A stretch of 64,000 bases of DNA from Rhodothermus bifroesti (lineage in GTDB: Bacteria; Bacteroidota; Rhodothermia; Rhodothermales; Rhodothermaceae): the NCBI RefSeq assembly GCF_017908595.1, contig NZ_JAGKTL010000001.1, positions 372,001 through 436,000 of the forward strand. The letters run 5' to 3'. Below are positions 43,608-51,853 of this stretch, one piece after another (position 1 is the stretch's first letter; each line of letters begins with the position of its first letter). The position numbers and the translations under genes were made by a program. The notes beneath the pieces were generated by a model, which made no database searches, was not told where the DNA came from, and was given only the letters and a program-made list of their open reading frames with translations.

Positions 43608-44627
43608 CTATGCCTTCCTTCCCTCCACCACCCCCAGCATCTTGGACACAGGGTACCACGCCTGCCGGTACGTCCACCCCGCTGCTTCCAGCAGTCCAGC
43701 ATACTCCTCGGCGGTCCTCTCCCGTCCGGTCAGCATGACAAGCATGTGAATATCGAAAAGCTTGGAAAGATGGGAGGTGTCCGGGCCAGGGACCACGGCT
43801 TCCATGATAAAGATCCTCCCATCCCGGGGTGCGGCCTCGTGAGCGTTGGAGAGAATCTGGATACACGCCTCATCGTTCCAGTCATGAAGGACGCGCTTCA
43901 GCATATAGGCGTCTGCCGGGGGGACCTCGCGGAACATGTCCCCGGGCACGTAGGCGCACCGATCTCCCACACCCATCTTGTCAGCCCACAACAACTCTTT
44001 TTGTTCGATCACACCGGGGAGCTCCAAGACTGTCCCTCGCAGGTGGGGGTATTTTGCCAAAAGGCTGCACAGAGTCAAGCCGTGGCCGCCGCCGATGTCA
44101 CAGAGATGGGAGATGTTGGAGAAGTCGTAGCTCTCCAGGGCTTCCAGCACCAACGCGTTATCCATGCTGGACAAGCTGCTCATGGCCTCGTTGAAAACTT
44201 CTCCATGACTCGGGTTCTGGCTGAGATACTCAAAGAGAGGCCGGCCAAACTCCCTGACAAAGCCGTCCTGCTTTCCCTCTTTGATCAGGTCAGGGAGGTG
44301 CCACCAGGCGAAGTAGGTCAAGGGGCCTTCTTCCCACAGGGTTATGCCGCGCAGTGTTTGCGGGTGGTCCCTACGGAGCAACTCGCCCATGGGGGTCAGG
44401 GAGAAAGTCCCGGTGTGGTCTTCTTTTAAGAGTTCTAGAGAACCCAAGGCCCGCATGAGCCGATAGAGTAGGCCCGCATCCACACCCAGCTCTCTGGCCA
44501 CACGGACGGCGTTCTTGGGACCGTGAGCCAGAGCATCGAACACACCCAGCTTGACTCCCGCATACAGTATTTGGCTACGCCATCTCCCCGAAATCAGGTC
44601 GATGAGCCTAGCATTTGCATCTTCCAT
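43608..44627 (-). CDS. O-methyltransferase family 2 (winged-helix dimerisation + SAM domain)
   Basis: The 339-residue enzyme has an N-terminal dimerisation winged helix (LGVFDALAHGPKNAVRVARE, then LYRLMRALGSLELL). The SAM fold has motif I LCDIGGGHGLTLCSLLAKYP near residue 190, VLELPGVIEQKELL, and the active-site region MLKRVLHDWNDEACIQILSN. The HDWND motif contains the catalytic His typical of plant-type and polyketide O-methyltransferases. ATG 44627 has AAGGAGGCCACTCATC upstream. No attC separates it from the DUF1326 gene 233 nt downstream. Confidence 0.85.
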   Translation of the reverse strand: MEDANARLIDLISGRWRSQILYAGVKLGVFDALAHGPKNAVRVARELGVDAGLLYRLMRALGSLELLKEDHTGTFSLTPMGELLRRDHPQTLRGITLWEEGPLTYFAWWHLPDLIKEGKQDGFVREFGRPLFEYLSQNPSHGEVFNEAMSSLSSMDNALVLEALESYDFSNISHLCDIGGGHGLTLCSLLAKYPHLRGTVLELPGVIEQKELLWADKMGVGDRCAYVPGDMFREVPPADAYMLKRVLHDWNDEACIQILSNAHEAAPRDGRIFIMEAVVPGPDTSHLSKLFDIHMLVMLTGRERTAEEYAGLLEAAGWTYRQAWYPVSKMLGVVEGRKA

Positions 44628-44660
44628 GATGAGTGGCCTCCTTTTTTATAGACAGCCTCT

Positions 44661-44790
44661 CTTGCCGTCCGCAGCGCCAGGCGAGTTTGTCGAAGACCCC
44701 ACGGCTGGCGCACTAGTCAGGCAGGAAGAGGAGTGTCGGCTCTCTCTGGCCGTGGTTGCCGTAATTTTTGTGTGATTGCACTTCGGCCAT
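44661..44790 (-). pseudogene. Degenerate 5' fragment of the alpha/beta hydrolase gene
   Basis: The minus strand encodes MAEVQSHKNYGNHGQ, REPTLLFLPD, a stop, then CASRGVFDKLAWRCG. This is a diverged third copy of the N-terminus seen at 38970 ([35 protein letters not shown]). A stop codon replaces the Gly-Trp position and nothing follows the fragment. It lies just in front of the O-methyltransferase gene. Confidence 0.7.
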
Positions 44791-44873
44791 GCGTCGTTCT
44801 TACCTGTGATGTTTTCCATTTTCTCTGGCATGATTTTGCTTCTTTCTTGAGATTGGTCCTATGGTTATGTGCA

Positions 44874-45062
44874 GGCGAACTTCTCGTCGACAGCAATGTC
44901 TGAATGTGCCCGGACCGCTGTCACAAGTGTACATGGGCTGTGGTGGTCGTTCGCTGCCGATACCTTGCCGCATGGGCCGAAGCGATGCTGCCTGAGGCGC
45001 CGTGCGCTGCATTGGTCACACCAGCTGCCACAGGTGCCGGCCGCTACCGCCGGTTGTTAGCT
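44874..45062 (-). repeat. Possible long or composite attC
   Basis: After the haemoglobin gene the minus strand starts with AGCTAAC-AACCGGCGG, a clear R'' half. The partner half is weak (GTTCGCC near 44880). The GC-rich interior has several imperfect inverted repeats. It may be a decayed or double site. Confidence 0.35.
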
Positions 45063-45075
45063 GGTGCACTGTCGC

Positions 45076-45564
45076 TCACTTGTCGTCCTTGGACACCACG
45101 ATATCAGCCTTCGTCGAGCCAACGAGGGCAAGGAGCTCTTCAGTCTCCTTCGCCGGCACTTTGTGCTTCGCGAGAATCTCTTTGAAGATGGTGACCATTC
45201 GGTCCCACTCGCCCTCCGTAATGTTGAGATGCCCGTGGGCCTCCTTCATCGTACGGCCATGGTACTGGCACGGACCGCCAGTTGCCTGACAGACGAGCGC
45301 AGTCACATGGTACTTGAGGTACGGTGCAGGCACGCGCTTCCTTGCCGCATCGATCTCAGGATTCGCATTGAGAACAGCATCTGGCATAAGGGCATCTATG
45401 AAGTCGCTGACAACGACCGAAATCGGCGCGAGACCACCCAGTCGGTCGTATAGGGACACCTGCTTCTCTTCTGCACTGTCCTGAGCGAAGACCGTGTGGG
45501 AGCCGGATGCCATCGGAGCGACGATCGTAAGGATGGCCCACAGTTTCAAAATACGTGTTGTCAT
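45076..45564 (-). CDS. Exported group-1 truncated haemoglobin-like protein
   Basis: The 162-residue protein has a signal peptide (MTTRILKLWAILTIVAPMA). A truncated globin follows, starting with the family motif SLYDRLGGLAPISVVVSDFI near residue 37. The proximal His region is KYHVTALVCQATGGPCQYHG, and the C-terminal helices are in EGEWDRMVTIFKEILAKH. Export is unusual: group-1 truncated haemoglobins are normally cytoplasmic. A role in periplasmic O2 or NO chemistry is inferred. ATG 45564 has GAGGGCAGGC upstream. It is a likely cassette gene. Confidence 0.85.
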   Translation of the reverse strand: MTTRILKLWAILTIVAPMASGSHTVFAQDSAEEKQVSLYDRLGGLAPISVVVSDFIDALMPDAVLNANPEIDAARKRVPAPYLKYHVTALVCQATGGPCQYHGRTMKEAHGHLNITEGEWDRMVTIFKEILAKHKVPAKETEELLALVGSTKADIVVSKDDK

Positions 45565-45724
45565 GCCTGCCCTCTTTCTGTTTGTGAGGATTTTGTTGGT
45601 AAGGAGGGCGTTTCCACCCCACTGTTTCGCTGCCCCGACGCAGGTCGGCTCGATGTTCTGGGTCAGCGGCGGTGCGCTAGCGCCGTCCGCTCTGATCGCT
45701 TCAGCAGCTCAATACGATCCCCTC

Positions 45725-45997
45725 CTACTCAGCTGTAGTCGGATCGATCACCGACCACACTCGTGACACTCTGTTGGCAGGGAACCCGCCTTGCTTTGCG
45801 TGCTCGCGCACCGCCTCTTCGTTCGGAGCAACGTATATACAGTAGATCTTGTCGTCCGTGACGTAGCTCTGAACCCACTGGATCTGCGGACCCATCTCAC
45901 TCAAGACACTGCACGACTTCTGTGAGATGGCCTGCAACTCCTGAGGCGATAGCTTCCCTGCACCAGGAATCTCTCTCTCGATTACAAACTTAGGCAT
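45725..45997 (-). CDS. DUF4242 (SCO4226-like, nickel-binding fold) protein
   Basis: The 90-residue protein is a small ferredoxin-like alpha/beta fold. PKFVIEREIPGAGKLSPQEL opens it, VQSYVTDDKIYCIYVAPNEE is central, and HAKQGGFPANRVSRVWSVID is the end. This matches the DUF4242 family, whose best-known member binds nickel. Start ATG 45997 has GAGGAGG 9 nt upstream. An out-of-frame ATG four codons long overlaps it. An attC lies immediately upstream, so this is a single-gene cassette. Confidence 0.8.
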   Translation of the reverse strand: MPKFVIEREIPGAGKLSPQELQAISQKSCSVLSEMGPQIQWVQSYVTDDKIYCIYVAPNEEAVREHAKQGGFPANRVSRVWSVIDPTTAE

Positions 45998-46046
45998 AAC
46001 TCATAACCTCCTCTTGTTTGATTACGTGATTCGACAGCTTGGCGCC

Positions 46047-46107
46047 TGCTAACGCTCCGCTTCAGCGGCGCGCGCGGCGGACTGTCTGCCGCATACTGTT
46101 GTTGGGC
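46047..46107 (-). repeat. attC recombination site
   Basis: In minus orientation R'' is GCCCAAC and R' is GTTAGCA, 61 bp overall. The arms TATGCGGCAGACAGTCCGCC and GCGCGCGCCGCTGAAGCGGA form an imperfect palindrome. It lies between the 354-residue methyltransferase gene and the DUF4242 gene. Confidence 0.85.
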
Positions 46108-46119
46108 CGCCAATCGAGA

Positions 46120-47184
46120 TTAAGACCGCGCGACGTAAATGGCGTGCATCGGGTCGCCTTCCAGATGATGGACCTGGACATGGGAGAATCCAGCTTCTTT
46201 CAGATAGTCCTGCGCCATCTGTTCCCCCCACATCGTTCCCAGCCCTTCGCCACCCTGCGCTAGTGAGACGGTCATGCAATGCATCACCGACACCCCGTAC
46301 AGCGCAGGACCGAACGGGTGGTCGAGGTTCTCTTCCAAGCGACTGGAGGCTGCCATGTCCATCATCAGGAAAACGCCTTCTGGACGCAGGGCGCGGGAGA
46401 TGTTGGCCAGAACGACCTTGGGCTTGGCGAGATCGTGGATGACGTCGAACGCGGTCACGAGGTCAAATTCCCCAGGCAACTCGGCGGCGACGTCGGCGAC
46501 CTCGAAGCGCGCGTTCGGAAGCTTCCAATCGGCCGCTTCGGCGCGCGCGGCCTCGATGCCTTCTGCCGAGAAATCCACGCCCACAAAACGGCTGTTGGGA
46601 AACGCACGGGCCATCACATTGACGGCATGGCCTTGTCCGGTGCCCAGATCGATCACGTCAATGCCAGAACGCAAGCGCTCCACGACCCCGTCCGCCAAGG
46701 GCAAGATCGCCTCCACCAACGCCGTGTCGAACAGCGCGGCGCTCTCCTCGGCCTGAAGCCGTTGAAAGTCGGGATACTTGTCGTAGCCGACGCCACTACC
46801 TTCGCGGAACGCACGGATGACATCCCCCTCAACGGCGGAAAGCAGCCGGATGTATTGCGTGAAAAAGGCGAGATTGTTCGCGCCGGCGGATCGCGTGAGA
46901 AAAGCAGCGTGTTCGGGAGGAAGCACGTACGTCTGGGTGGCTGGGTCGTACGAGACGATCCGCGCCACAACCATGCCCCCGAGCCACTCCCGCACGTAGC
47001 GCTCCTGAAGCCTAGTGGCTTGGGCAATGGCCTCACTGGTTGCCGGTGGCATTTCAGCCATGGTATCGAAGAGGCGGGTCTGATGCCCGATGCTCACGAG
47101 CATTCCCAGGAACGCGTCATTGAGCAGCGCCATCATCCTTCCGGCGAACGCCTCAGCCTTCGCTTGATCCATCGTTTCACTCAT
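46120..47184 (-). CDS. SAM-dependent methyltransferase with N-terminal winged helix (354 residues)
   Basis: The N-terminal third is a winged-helix-like region (LVSIGHQTRLFDTMAEMPPA, TRLQERYVREWLGGMVVARI). The Rossmann methyltransferase domain has VIDLGTGQGHAVNVMARAFP near residue 180, FVGVDFSAEGIEAARAEAAD, and FDLVTAFDVIHDLAKPKVVL. This is the Rv2258c-like group of class I methyltransferases, whose substrates are mostly unknown. ATG 47184 has AGAGGTAGACG upstream and follows an attC directly. It is a complete cassette gene flanked by attC sites on both sides. Confidence 0.85.
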   Translation of the reverse strand: MSETMDQAKAEAFAGRMMALLNDAFLGMLVSIGHQTRLFDTMAEMPPATSEAIAQATRLQERYVREWLGGMVVARIVSYDPATQTYVLPPEHAAFLTRSAGANNLAFFTQYIRLLSAVEGDVIRAFREGSGVGYDKYPDFQRLQAEESAALFDTALVEAILPLADGVVERLRSGIDVIDLGTGQGHAVNVMARAFPNSRFVGVDFSAEGIEAARAEAADWKLPNARFEVADVAAELPGEFDLVTAFDVIHDLAKPKVVLANISRALRPEGVFLMMDMAASSRLEENLDHPFGPALYGVSVMHCMTVSLAQGGEGLGTMWGEQMAQDYLKEAGFSHVQVHHLEGDPMHAIYVARS

Positions 47185-47202
47185 CGTCTACCTCTAAGAA
47201 TT

Positions 47203-47261
47203 GGTTTACCGTGCATGGGCGGCCTCCGGCGAAGCCGGTCTGCCGTAGTCGTTTGTTAGGC
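47203..47261 (-). repeat. attC recombination site
   Basis: The minus strand has GCCTAAC at one end and GTAAACC at the other, with ACGGCAGACCGGCTTCGCCG and GAGGCCGCCC forming the stem. The R' half deviates from GTTRRRY at one position. The site lies 18 nt before the 354-residue methyltransferase gene. Confidence 0.7.
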
Positions 47262-47352
47262 CGCGACCTATCATGGCGCTTTCCGGTGAGGAGACCACAA
47301 TCCGGACCTGACAATCCGCCTAGCGGTTAGAGCCTCCAGTCGCTGTCTCCGC

Positions 47353-47463
47353 TCAACAGGGGTGAAAGCCACCCCATGGGCTCAGAAGTACAACCGAATC
47401 TGCAAACGACCAGTGTTTAACAAGCTTGCCCTCCCCAACACAAAAAATCGCCACCACCTTAAC
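47353..47463 (-). pseudogene. 3' remnant of a SnoaL/NTF2-like (ester cyclase) gene
   Basis: In frame with GTT at the repeat edge the minus strand reads VKVVAIFCVGEGKLVKHWSF, then ADSVVLLSPWGG and a stop. VVAIFxVxxGKLVxHW is the typical C-terminal motif of SnoaL-like polyketide cyclases. The remnant starts exactly at the GTTAAG that ends the 405-bp repeat, so its 5' part has been replaced by the repeat sequence. Confidence 0.65.
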
Positions 47464-47865
47464 GTCTAAGTCGTTACCAGAGAAGGGAATTGCCTCCTAA
47501 AGAAGCTGCCATATGCTTTACCGACATCGCTCAGGCAGCTCACAACCTTGTCACCTTCAGCAATCTGGTTTCGATTAGGCGATGGCTGGGCGTAGCCTTC
47601 CGCACAGCCTATGTATACACCTTTGCCTCTACTCTGTTGGTAGCGTACATCTTTACAGTTTAGCTATCAAGTTCTTTTTTTACAGATTAACTTATGGATT
47701 ATTTTCATGAAGTTAGCCTCTAACCCGCAACGATCTGTACTTATATCCTTTTAACATTGTTTGCTCTCCAACACTTCCATTTTCAGAAAAGCCTTGCGGT
47801 AAGATGACCTGGCAGTAGCGTTCGGCTTATCCAATCCAAATAAGCAATTCCCTCTTGACACAAGG
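47461..47865. repeat. 405-bp perfect direct repeat, copy 1
   Basis: It is identical to 57343-57747 over 405 bp, or 408 if the shared CTT at one edge is counted. The segment is more AT-rich than its surroundings and holds no convincing gene. On the minus strand it ends CTTAGACGTTAAG, and this GTTAAG touches the SnoaL remnant. The other end is TTGACACAAGG, 7 nt from the stop of the P-type ATPase. There are no terminal inverted repeats and no transposase. Confidence 0.97.
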
Positions 47866-47871
47866 TAGCCC

Positions 47872-50028
47872 TCAACCAGTAGATACCACCGCCGATAGGT
47901 GCTCGCCGCGCAGCAGTTGGGCGTTGATGGCGACAATGACCGTGCTGAGCGACATGAAAAGCGCTCCAAGGGCCGGGGAGAACAGGATGCCCCAGGGAGC
48001 CAGGACGCCTGCCGCCAGCGGCAGCGCAAGGATGTTGTAGCCCGCCGCCCACCACAGGTTCTGAACCATCTTGCGGTAGCTGGCGCGGCTCAGGGCGATA
48101 ACCTTGACCACATCCAGCGGGTTGCTCTTGACCAGGATCACTCCGGCCGATTCAATGGCTACGTTCGTGCCGCCGCCGATGGCAATGCCGACATCGGCTT
48201 TGGTCAAGGCAGGAGCATCGTTGATGCCATCGCCAACCATGGCAACCCGCTTGCCCTGCGCCTGCAGCTCAGCGATTTTCTGAACTTTGTGCTCTGGCAG
48301 CACTTCGGCAAAGAAGCGATCAATGCCCAATTCGGCAGCAACGGCCTGGGCCACCTCGCGGCTGTCACCGGTCAGCATCGCGACCTCAACGCCCATCTCG
48401 TGCAGCCAGCGGACGGCTTCCTTGCTTTCGGGGCGCACGACGTCGGCCACGGCAAAGGCGGCGACCACCTGCCCATCGGCCACCAAATAGACTACCGACT
48501 GCGCCTTCTCCCCCGCAGTCTGGGCAAAGGCGTTGAGGTGCGCAGGCGGGCGCAAGTCCAGCATCTCCAGCAAGCGCGGGCCGCCCACATAAACCGGCTT
48601 GCCCTCCAAGGAGGCTTGCACGCCGCGTCCTTTCAAAGCGGTGAACCCGCTCACCGATGGCAGCGCCAGCCCCCGGTCCTGCGCCGCCCGGCGAAGGGCT
48701 TGGGCGATCGGATGCTCCGAGTCGCCTTCGATGGCAGCAGCCAGGGCGAGCGCGTCGTCCTCATTCCACCCCTCAGCCACCGCCATGCCCACCACCCCGA
48801 ACTTGCCTTCGGTCAGCGTCCCGGTCTTATCAAAGACCACCACGTCAATATCGCGAGCAGCTTCCAACGCCAGCCGGTCACGCACGAGGATACCGTTCTT
48901 AGCCCCCAGTGCCGTGGTGATGGCAATTACCAGCGGTACGGCTAGACCGAGCGCATGCGGGCAGGCGATGACCAGCACGGTAACGACGCGCTTGAGGACT
49001 TCGACGTTGAAACCGACGGCGACGGCCCACCCGACGGCAGCCAGAGCGGCCACGGCCAAGGCGATGTAAAACAGCCAGCCGGCGGCCCGGTCGGCGAGCA
49101 CCTGAGTGGGAGACTTGGACTGTTGGGCTTGCTCCACGAGGCGCATAATGCCTGCCAGGGCCGTCTGATCGCCGGTGGCGGTGACGCGGATGCGCAAACT
49201 GCCATCGCCGTTGATGGTGCCGGCGATGACGTTGGCGCCGGGTTGCTTACGGACAGGACGGGATTCGCCGCTGATCATCGCCTCGTTGACGCTGGACTCG
49301 CCCTCAACCACTTCGCCATCGGCCGGTATGCTTGCACCCGGACGTACCAGCACGAGGTCCCCTACGTGCAACGCAGAGGTGGGTACGGTTTCCACGCGGC
49401 CGTCAGGCAAAAGGCGCTCGGCGGTATCGGGCATGAGCTTGGCCAGTTCGTTCAGCGCGCCGGAGGCCTGACGCACCGAACGCATCTCCAGCCAATGACC
49501 GAGGAGCATCACATCGATCAGGGTGACCAGCTCCCAAAAGAACCCTTCCCCCAACTGGGCAAGTTGCGCCAAAAGGCTGTAGACAAAGGCAATGGAAATC
49601 GCCAGCGAGATCAAGGTCATCATGCCAGGCCGGCGCTGGCGTAGCTCGGGAACGGCCATTTGGAGGAAGGGTACGCCACCATAGCCAAAGATGACCAGCG
49701 AGAACACGAAAGGAACCCACTCGCTGCCGGGGAAGGTCGGCGCGCTGAAGCCCAACCAACGTTGCAGCGCGGGGCTGAAGATCAGCACCGGCAGGCTGAG
49801 CACCAGGCAGACCCAGAAGCGGGTGCGAAACATCCGCTCGTGTCCGGTGTGGTCGATGTGGCTTTTGCCGTGCCCGGCGTGAGTGGCATGCCGGGCGGGC
49901 GGTTTGGGCATGGCATGGGCAGAGTGGTCCTCGGGAGCGCCCGCTGCCGGGTGCATGGGTTCATGGGACATCGGGTGCGTCTCGTGGGCATCAGCTTGCC
50001 CCTTATGTTCGGTCGAAGATGGGCTCAT
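47872..50028 (-). CDS. CopB-type heavy-metal (copper) translocating P1B ATPase
   Basis: This inner-membrane ATPase probably exports copper or silver. The product is 718 residues from ATG 50028 ([11 protein letters not shown]). The N-terminus of about 60 residues is a His/Met-rich metal-binding tail ([26 protein letters not shown]). It has eight membrane helices. The ion site is [17 protein letters not shown], and the CPH motif (in place of CPC) marks the CopB class. The phosphorylation site is [14 protein letters not shown], with MLTGD and [12 protein letters not shown] further on. It is far larger than a usual cassette and ends 7 nt before the direct repeat. It may belong to the same metal-resistance import as the mer operon. 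Confidence 0.95.
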   Translation of the reverse strand: MSPSSTEHKGQADAHETHPMSHEPMHPAAGAPEDHSAHAMPKPPARHATHAGHGKSHIDHTGHERMFRTRFWVCLVLSLPVLIFSPALQRWLGFSAPTFPGSEWVPFVFSLVIFGYGGVPFLQMAVPELRQRRPGMMTLISLAISIAFVYSLLAQLAQLGEGFFWELVTLIDVMLLGHWLEMRSVRQASGALNELAKLMPDTAERLLPDGRVETVPTSALHVGDLVLVRPGASIPADGEVVEGESSVNEAMISGESRPVRKQPGANVIAGTINGDGSLRIRVTATGDQTALAGIMRLVEQAQQSKSPTQVLADRAAGWLFYIALAVAALAAVGWAVAVGFNVEVLKRVVTVLVIACPHALGLAVPLVIAITTALGAKNGILVRDRLALEAARDIDVVVFDKTGTLTEGKFGVVGMAVAEGWNEDDALALAAAIEGDSEHPIAQALRRAAQDRGLALPSVSGFTALKGRGVQASLEGKPVYVGGPRLLEMLDLRPPAHLNAFAQTAGEKAQSVVYLVADGQVVAAFAVADVVRPESKEAVRWLHEMGVEVAMLTGDSREVAQAVAAELGIDRFFAEVLPEHKVQKIAELQAQGKRVAMVGDGINDAPALTKADVGIAIGGGTNVAIESAGVILVKSNPLDVVKVIALSRASYRKMVQNLWWAAGYNILALPLAAGVLAPWGILFSPALGALFMSLSTVIVAINAQLLRGEHLSAVVSTG

Positions 50029-50144
50029 AGGGTACCTCGTCAGTTGGATCCATCTTTTTCTTGGACCTTTGCGACTTCGTGGTCCGGCACGGGTTTGAGG
50101 GCACATTAGCTAGTATCACGCATTAGCGCCCTACGGCAGGCGCT

Positions 50145-50666
50145 TTAGCTGCAGCGCAGAGCAAAGCGGAGCAGCGGCGTGTGCATCCGCTGTAATCCAA
50201 TAGCAATCCGCTCGAGCTCTTCGATGGCACCATCCCCAGCGCGCTCTGGCAGGAGCGCGCTTCTTCCCAATCTGAGCTGCTTCGCCAGCCAGAGTGAACC
50301 ATATGGATGCGTGTTCCCGAAGTTTCAGACACAAACGACCACCATATGCGTCAAGGGATCGGGACCGTTGGCGAAGGTCCTGAACCGCTTTGGAAGGCGC
50401 CATTGGAATGCAAAAAGCTGGTTTGCCTCGATCGCAGTGATCCGACAACCGATCGTGCTGTTGTTTTCACGGGCGGTTGGCTCCCAGAACAGTTCGTATT
50501 TTCCACTGACCTTCGGATCTACTTCGGCAGCCGCAGTAAGCCATTCGGTCAAAAGATCGGCCCTGGTGAAGTATTCGAACGCACGTGCTGGCGGGACAGA
50601 GAGAAGCGCGTTCACATAAATCACGCGGTCTGTAACTGGGGCGATCAAACTACGGCTGGGGTTCAT
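50145..50666 (-). pseudogene. AHSA1/SRPBCC-family gene with multiple frameshifts
   Basis: The open part reads TDRVIYVNALLSVPPARAFE, then TRADLLTEWL and KYELFWEP, an Activator-of-Hsp90-like SRPBCC domain. It leaves frame at THMVVV. Continuations appear in the other frames: GTRIHMVHSGWRSSSDWEEA, then DGAIEELERIAIGLQRMH and TPLLRFALRCS before a stop at 50145. At least two indels are needed to rebuild the protein. It lies immediately upstream of the copper ATPase. Confidence 0.7.
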
Positions 50667-50745
50667 GGACTTTTTCTGTGTAGTCGAGCACGTAACCAAT
50701 GGCATCCAGGAGAACAACATCGCATGGCGTGCCTCTCTCTACGAC

Positions 50746-50850
50746 GCTCGACTGGTTTCCACATAAAACGCATGTACCTTTGTCGGTCGGCATAACGGCC
50801 TGCCGACAGCTTCATGGGCTTGTCAGCCAACATCCGCGTTTCAGCTCATG
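50746..50850 (-). repeat. attC-like remnant related to the site at 51.55 kb
   Basis: The minus strand contains GTCGGCAGGCCGTTATGCCG, a strong hairpin. Then comes ACCGACAAAGGTACATGCGT and TTTATGTGGAAACC. The run TTATGCCGAC, GACA and TTATGTGG recurs in the 51529-51615 site, so the two ends of the 204-residue gene cassette carry homologous elements. Core half-sites are degenerate. Confidence 0.45.
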
Positions 50851-50893
50851 GAACTCCACCTGCGGATCACTTGAACACGACCGGCCCCCAAAG

Positions 50894-51508
50894 TCACTCG
50901 TGAAGATCCAGACCACCTCCCGCGACAACGTGCGCTATGATCGGGAGCAGCAACAGCAACGCTGCGGCGTGAATCCACACTACGCGCGCCCACCTCGGTC
51001 TCTTCTCAGGAGCTTCCCGTCCTAACGGGGTCAGGCCCCGGGGCTTGTATACGTTCAAGGTAGCGATCCCGAGTAATATTACCAACCCGACGCCGGCATG
51101 AAGTAGTTCTCCCTGCAGCGCAGGGTACAAGACGTCGCGAACGTTCGTAATCGCCGTGTCAGCAGCGATGGCTGCAACCGGCGTAACCACCGACGACATG
51201 TGCTGCAGTAACACAGTCACCGCAACCAGCGTAAGGTGCCAGGAAACGACGACCCAATAGTGTCGAAACAGTCCCCAGGGGGTGGCGAGCGAGATGGTAA
51301 TCCCGGTGATCAAGGCAGATAAAGCGAGTGGCACGATAACGTACGACCCAATCACCCCCAGCGCGATCCACGCAGCGCGCAGGAGCTGATCAGACGGGTC
51401 CATCATAGCGGCTATGACGAGCGCAAGATAGGCGAGGGCTGCCCCAATCCACCCCACGGAGACAGTAATGTGCGTTGTGAGAAGAAGCTTTCGAACCTTT
51501 CGATCCAT
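50894..51508 (-). CDS. Hypothetical membrane protein, DUF2269-like (cassette gene)
   Basis: The 204-residue protein has five hydrophobic segments (ITVSVGWIGAALAYLALVIA, IALGVIGSYVIVPLALSALI, HYWVVVSWHLTLVAVTVLLQ, LLHAGVGLVILLGIATLNVY, and a C-terminal one). Conserved His residues in LLTTHITVS, FRHYWVVVSWH, WIHAAAL and IAHVVAG could bind haem. The look is that of predicted membrane proteins of the DUF2269 kind, without certainty. ATG 51508 has AGGAGGCGGCG upstream, right after GTTAGCC of an attC. Confidence 0.65.
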   Translation of the reverse strand: MDRKVRKLLLTTHITVSVGWIGAALAYLALVIAAMMDPSDQLLRAAWIALGVIGSYVIVPLALSALITGITISLATPWGLFRHYWVVVSWHLTLVAVTVLLQHMSSVVTPVAAIAADTAITNVRDVLYPALQGELLHAGVGLVILLGIATLNVYKPRGLTPLGREAPEKRPRWARVVWIHAAALLLLLPIIAHVVAGGGLDLHE

Positions 51509-51528
51509 CGCCGCCTCCTGCGAATGCT

Positions 51529-51615
51529 GGCTAACTATTGTTTATATGGGTTCCCACATAAGACGCCTACACCGCTGTCTGTCGGCATAAGACGCTATGT
51601 GGGTAAGCTGTTAAG
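51529..51615 (-). repeat. attC (or attI-like) site downstream of the integrase remnant
   Basis: In minus orientation it opens with ACTTAAC and closes with GTTAGCC, 87 bp. The arms CCCACATAGCGTC and GGCGTCTTATGTGGG pair across a loop with TGCCGACAGACAGCGG. It follows the integrase C-terminal remnant by about 90 nt and precedes the next gene by 20 nt. It resembles the element near 50.8 kb. Confidence 0.6.
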
Positions 51616-51701
51616 TTCTTTGATTCCAACATCTTCAACCTGTTCCTTTACGCCTTCGGGTTCTTGTACAGTTTAAGCATAACATGCCATCATTGTCTGG
51701 G

Positions 51702-51794
51702 TTACAACGTGTCAATCAGACTATGGAGACTTTTCCCGCCACGGTTCAGAAGGTGCGTATAAATAATGGTTGTCTGCACGTCTTTGTGTCCTAA
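51702..51794 (-). pseudogene. C-terminal remnant of an integron integrase (IntI)
   Basis: Thirty codons and a stop read LGHKDVQTTIIYTHLLNRGG then KSLHSLIDTL. This is the conserved end of IntI tyrosine recombinases (LGHxDVxTTMIYTHVL). It includes the nucleophile Tyr and the residues after it. It begins exactly at TTAGGACAC of an attC core (GTTAGGA), and nothing upstream continues the protein. The catalytic Arg/His residues and the IntI-specific insert are missing, so it cannot be active. It is on the same strand as the cassette genes. Confidence 0.85.
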
Positions 51795-51847
51795 CGGCTC
51801 GGATTCAGCCGCACGCGGAGCGTGTCGGCTACAACCCGTTGTTAGCC
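51789..51847 (-). repeat. attC recombination site fused to the integrase remnant
   Basis: R'' is GGCTAAC and R' is GTTAGGA, with GTTGTAGCCGACACGCTCCG and CGTGCGGCTGAATCCGAGCC pairing between them. It follows the ABC permease gene by 10 nt. The R' core doubles as the first codons (Leu-Gly) of the IntI C-terminal remnant. Confidence 0.88.
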
Positions 51848-51853
51848 CGCCCG

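Noticed and set aside
47461-47865. The direct repeat as an insertion sequence or MITE
   Set aside because: The ends are not inverted repeats of each other, no transposase frame is present, and no target-site duplication is visible.
47899-48945. Plus-strand frame of 348 codons opposite the copper ATPase
   Set aside because: It is an antisense shadow of a GC-rich gene whose P-type ATPase motifs are unambiguous.
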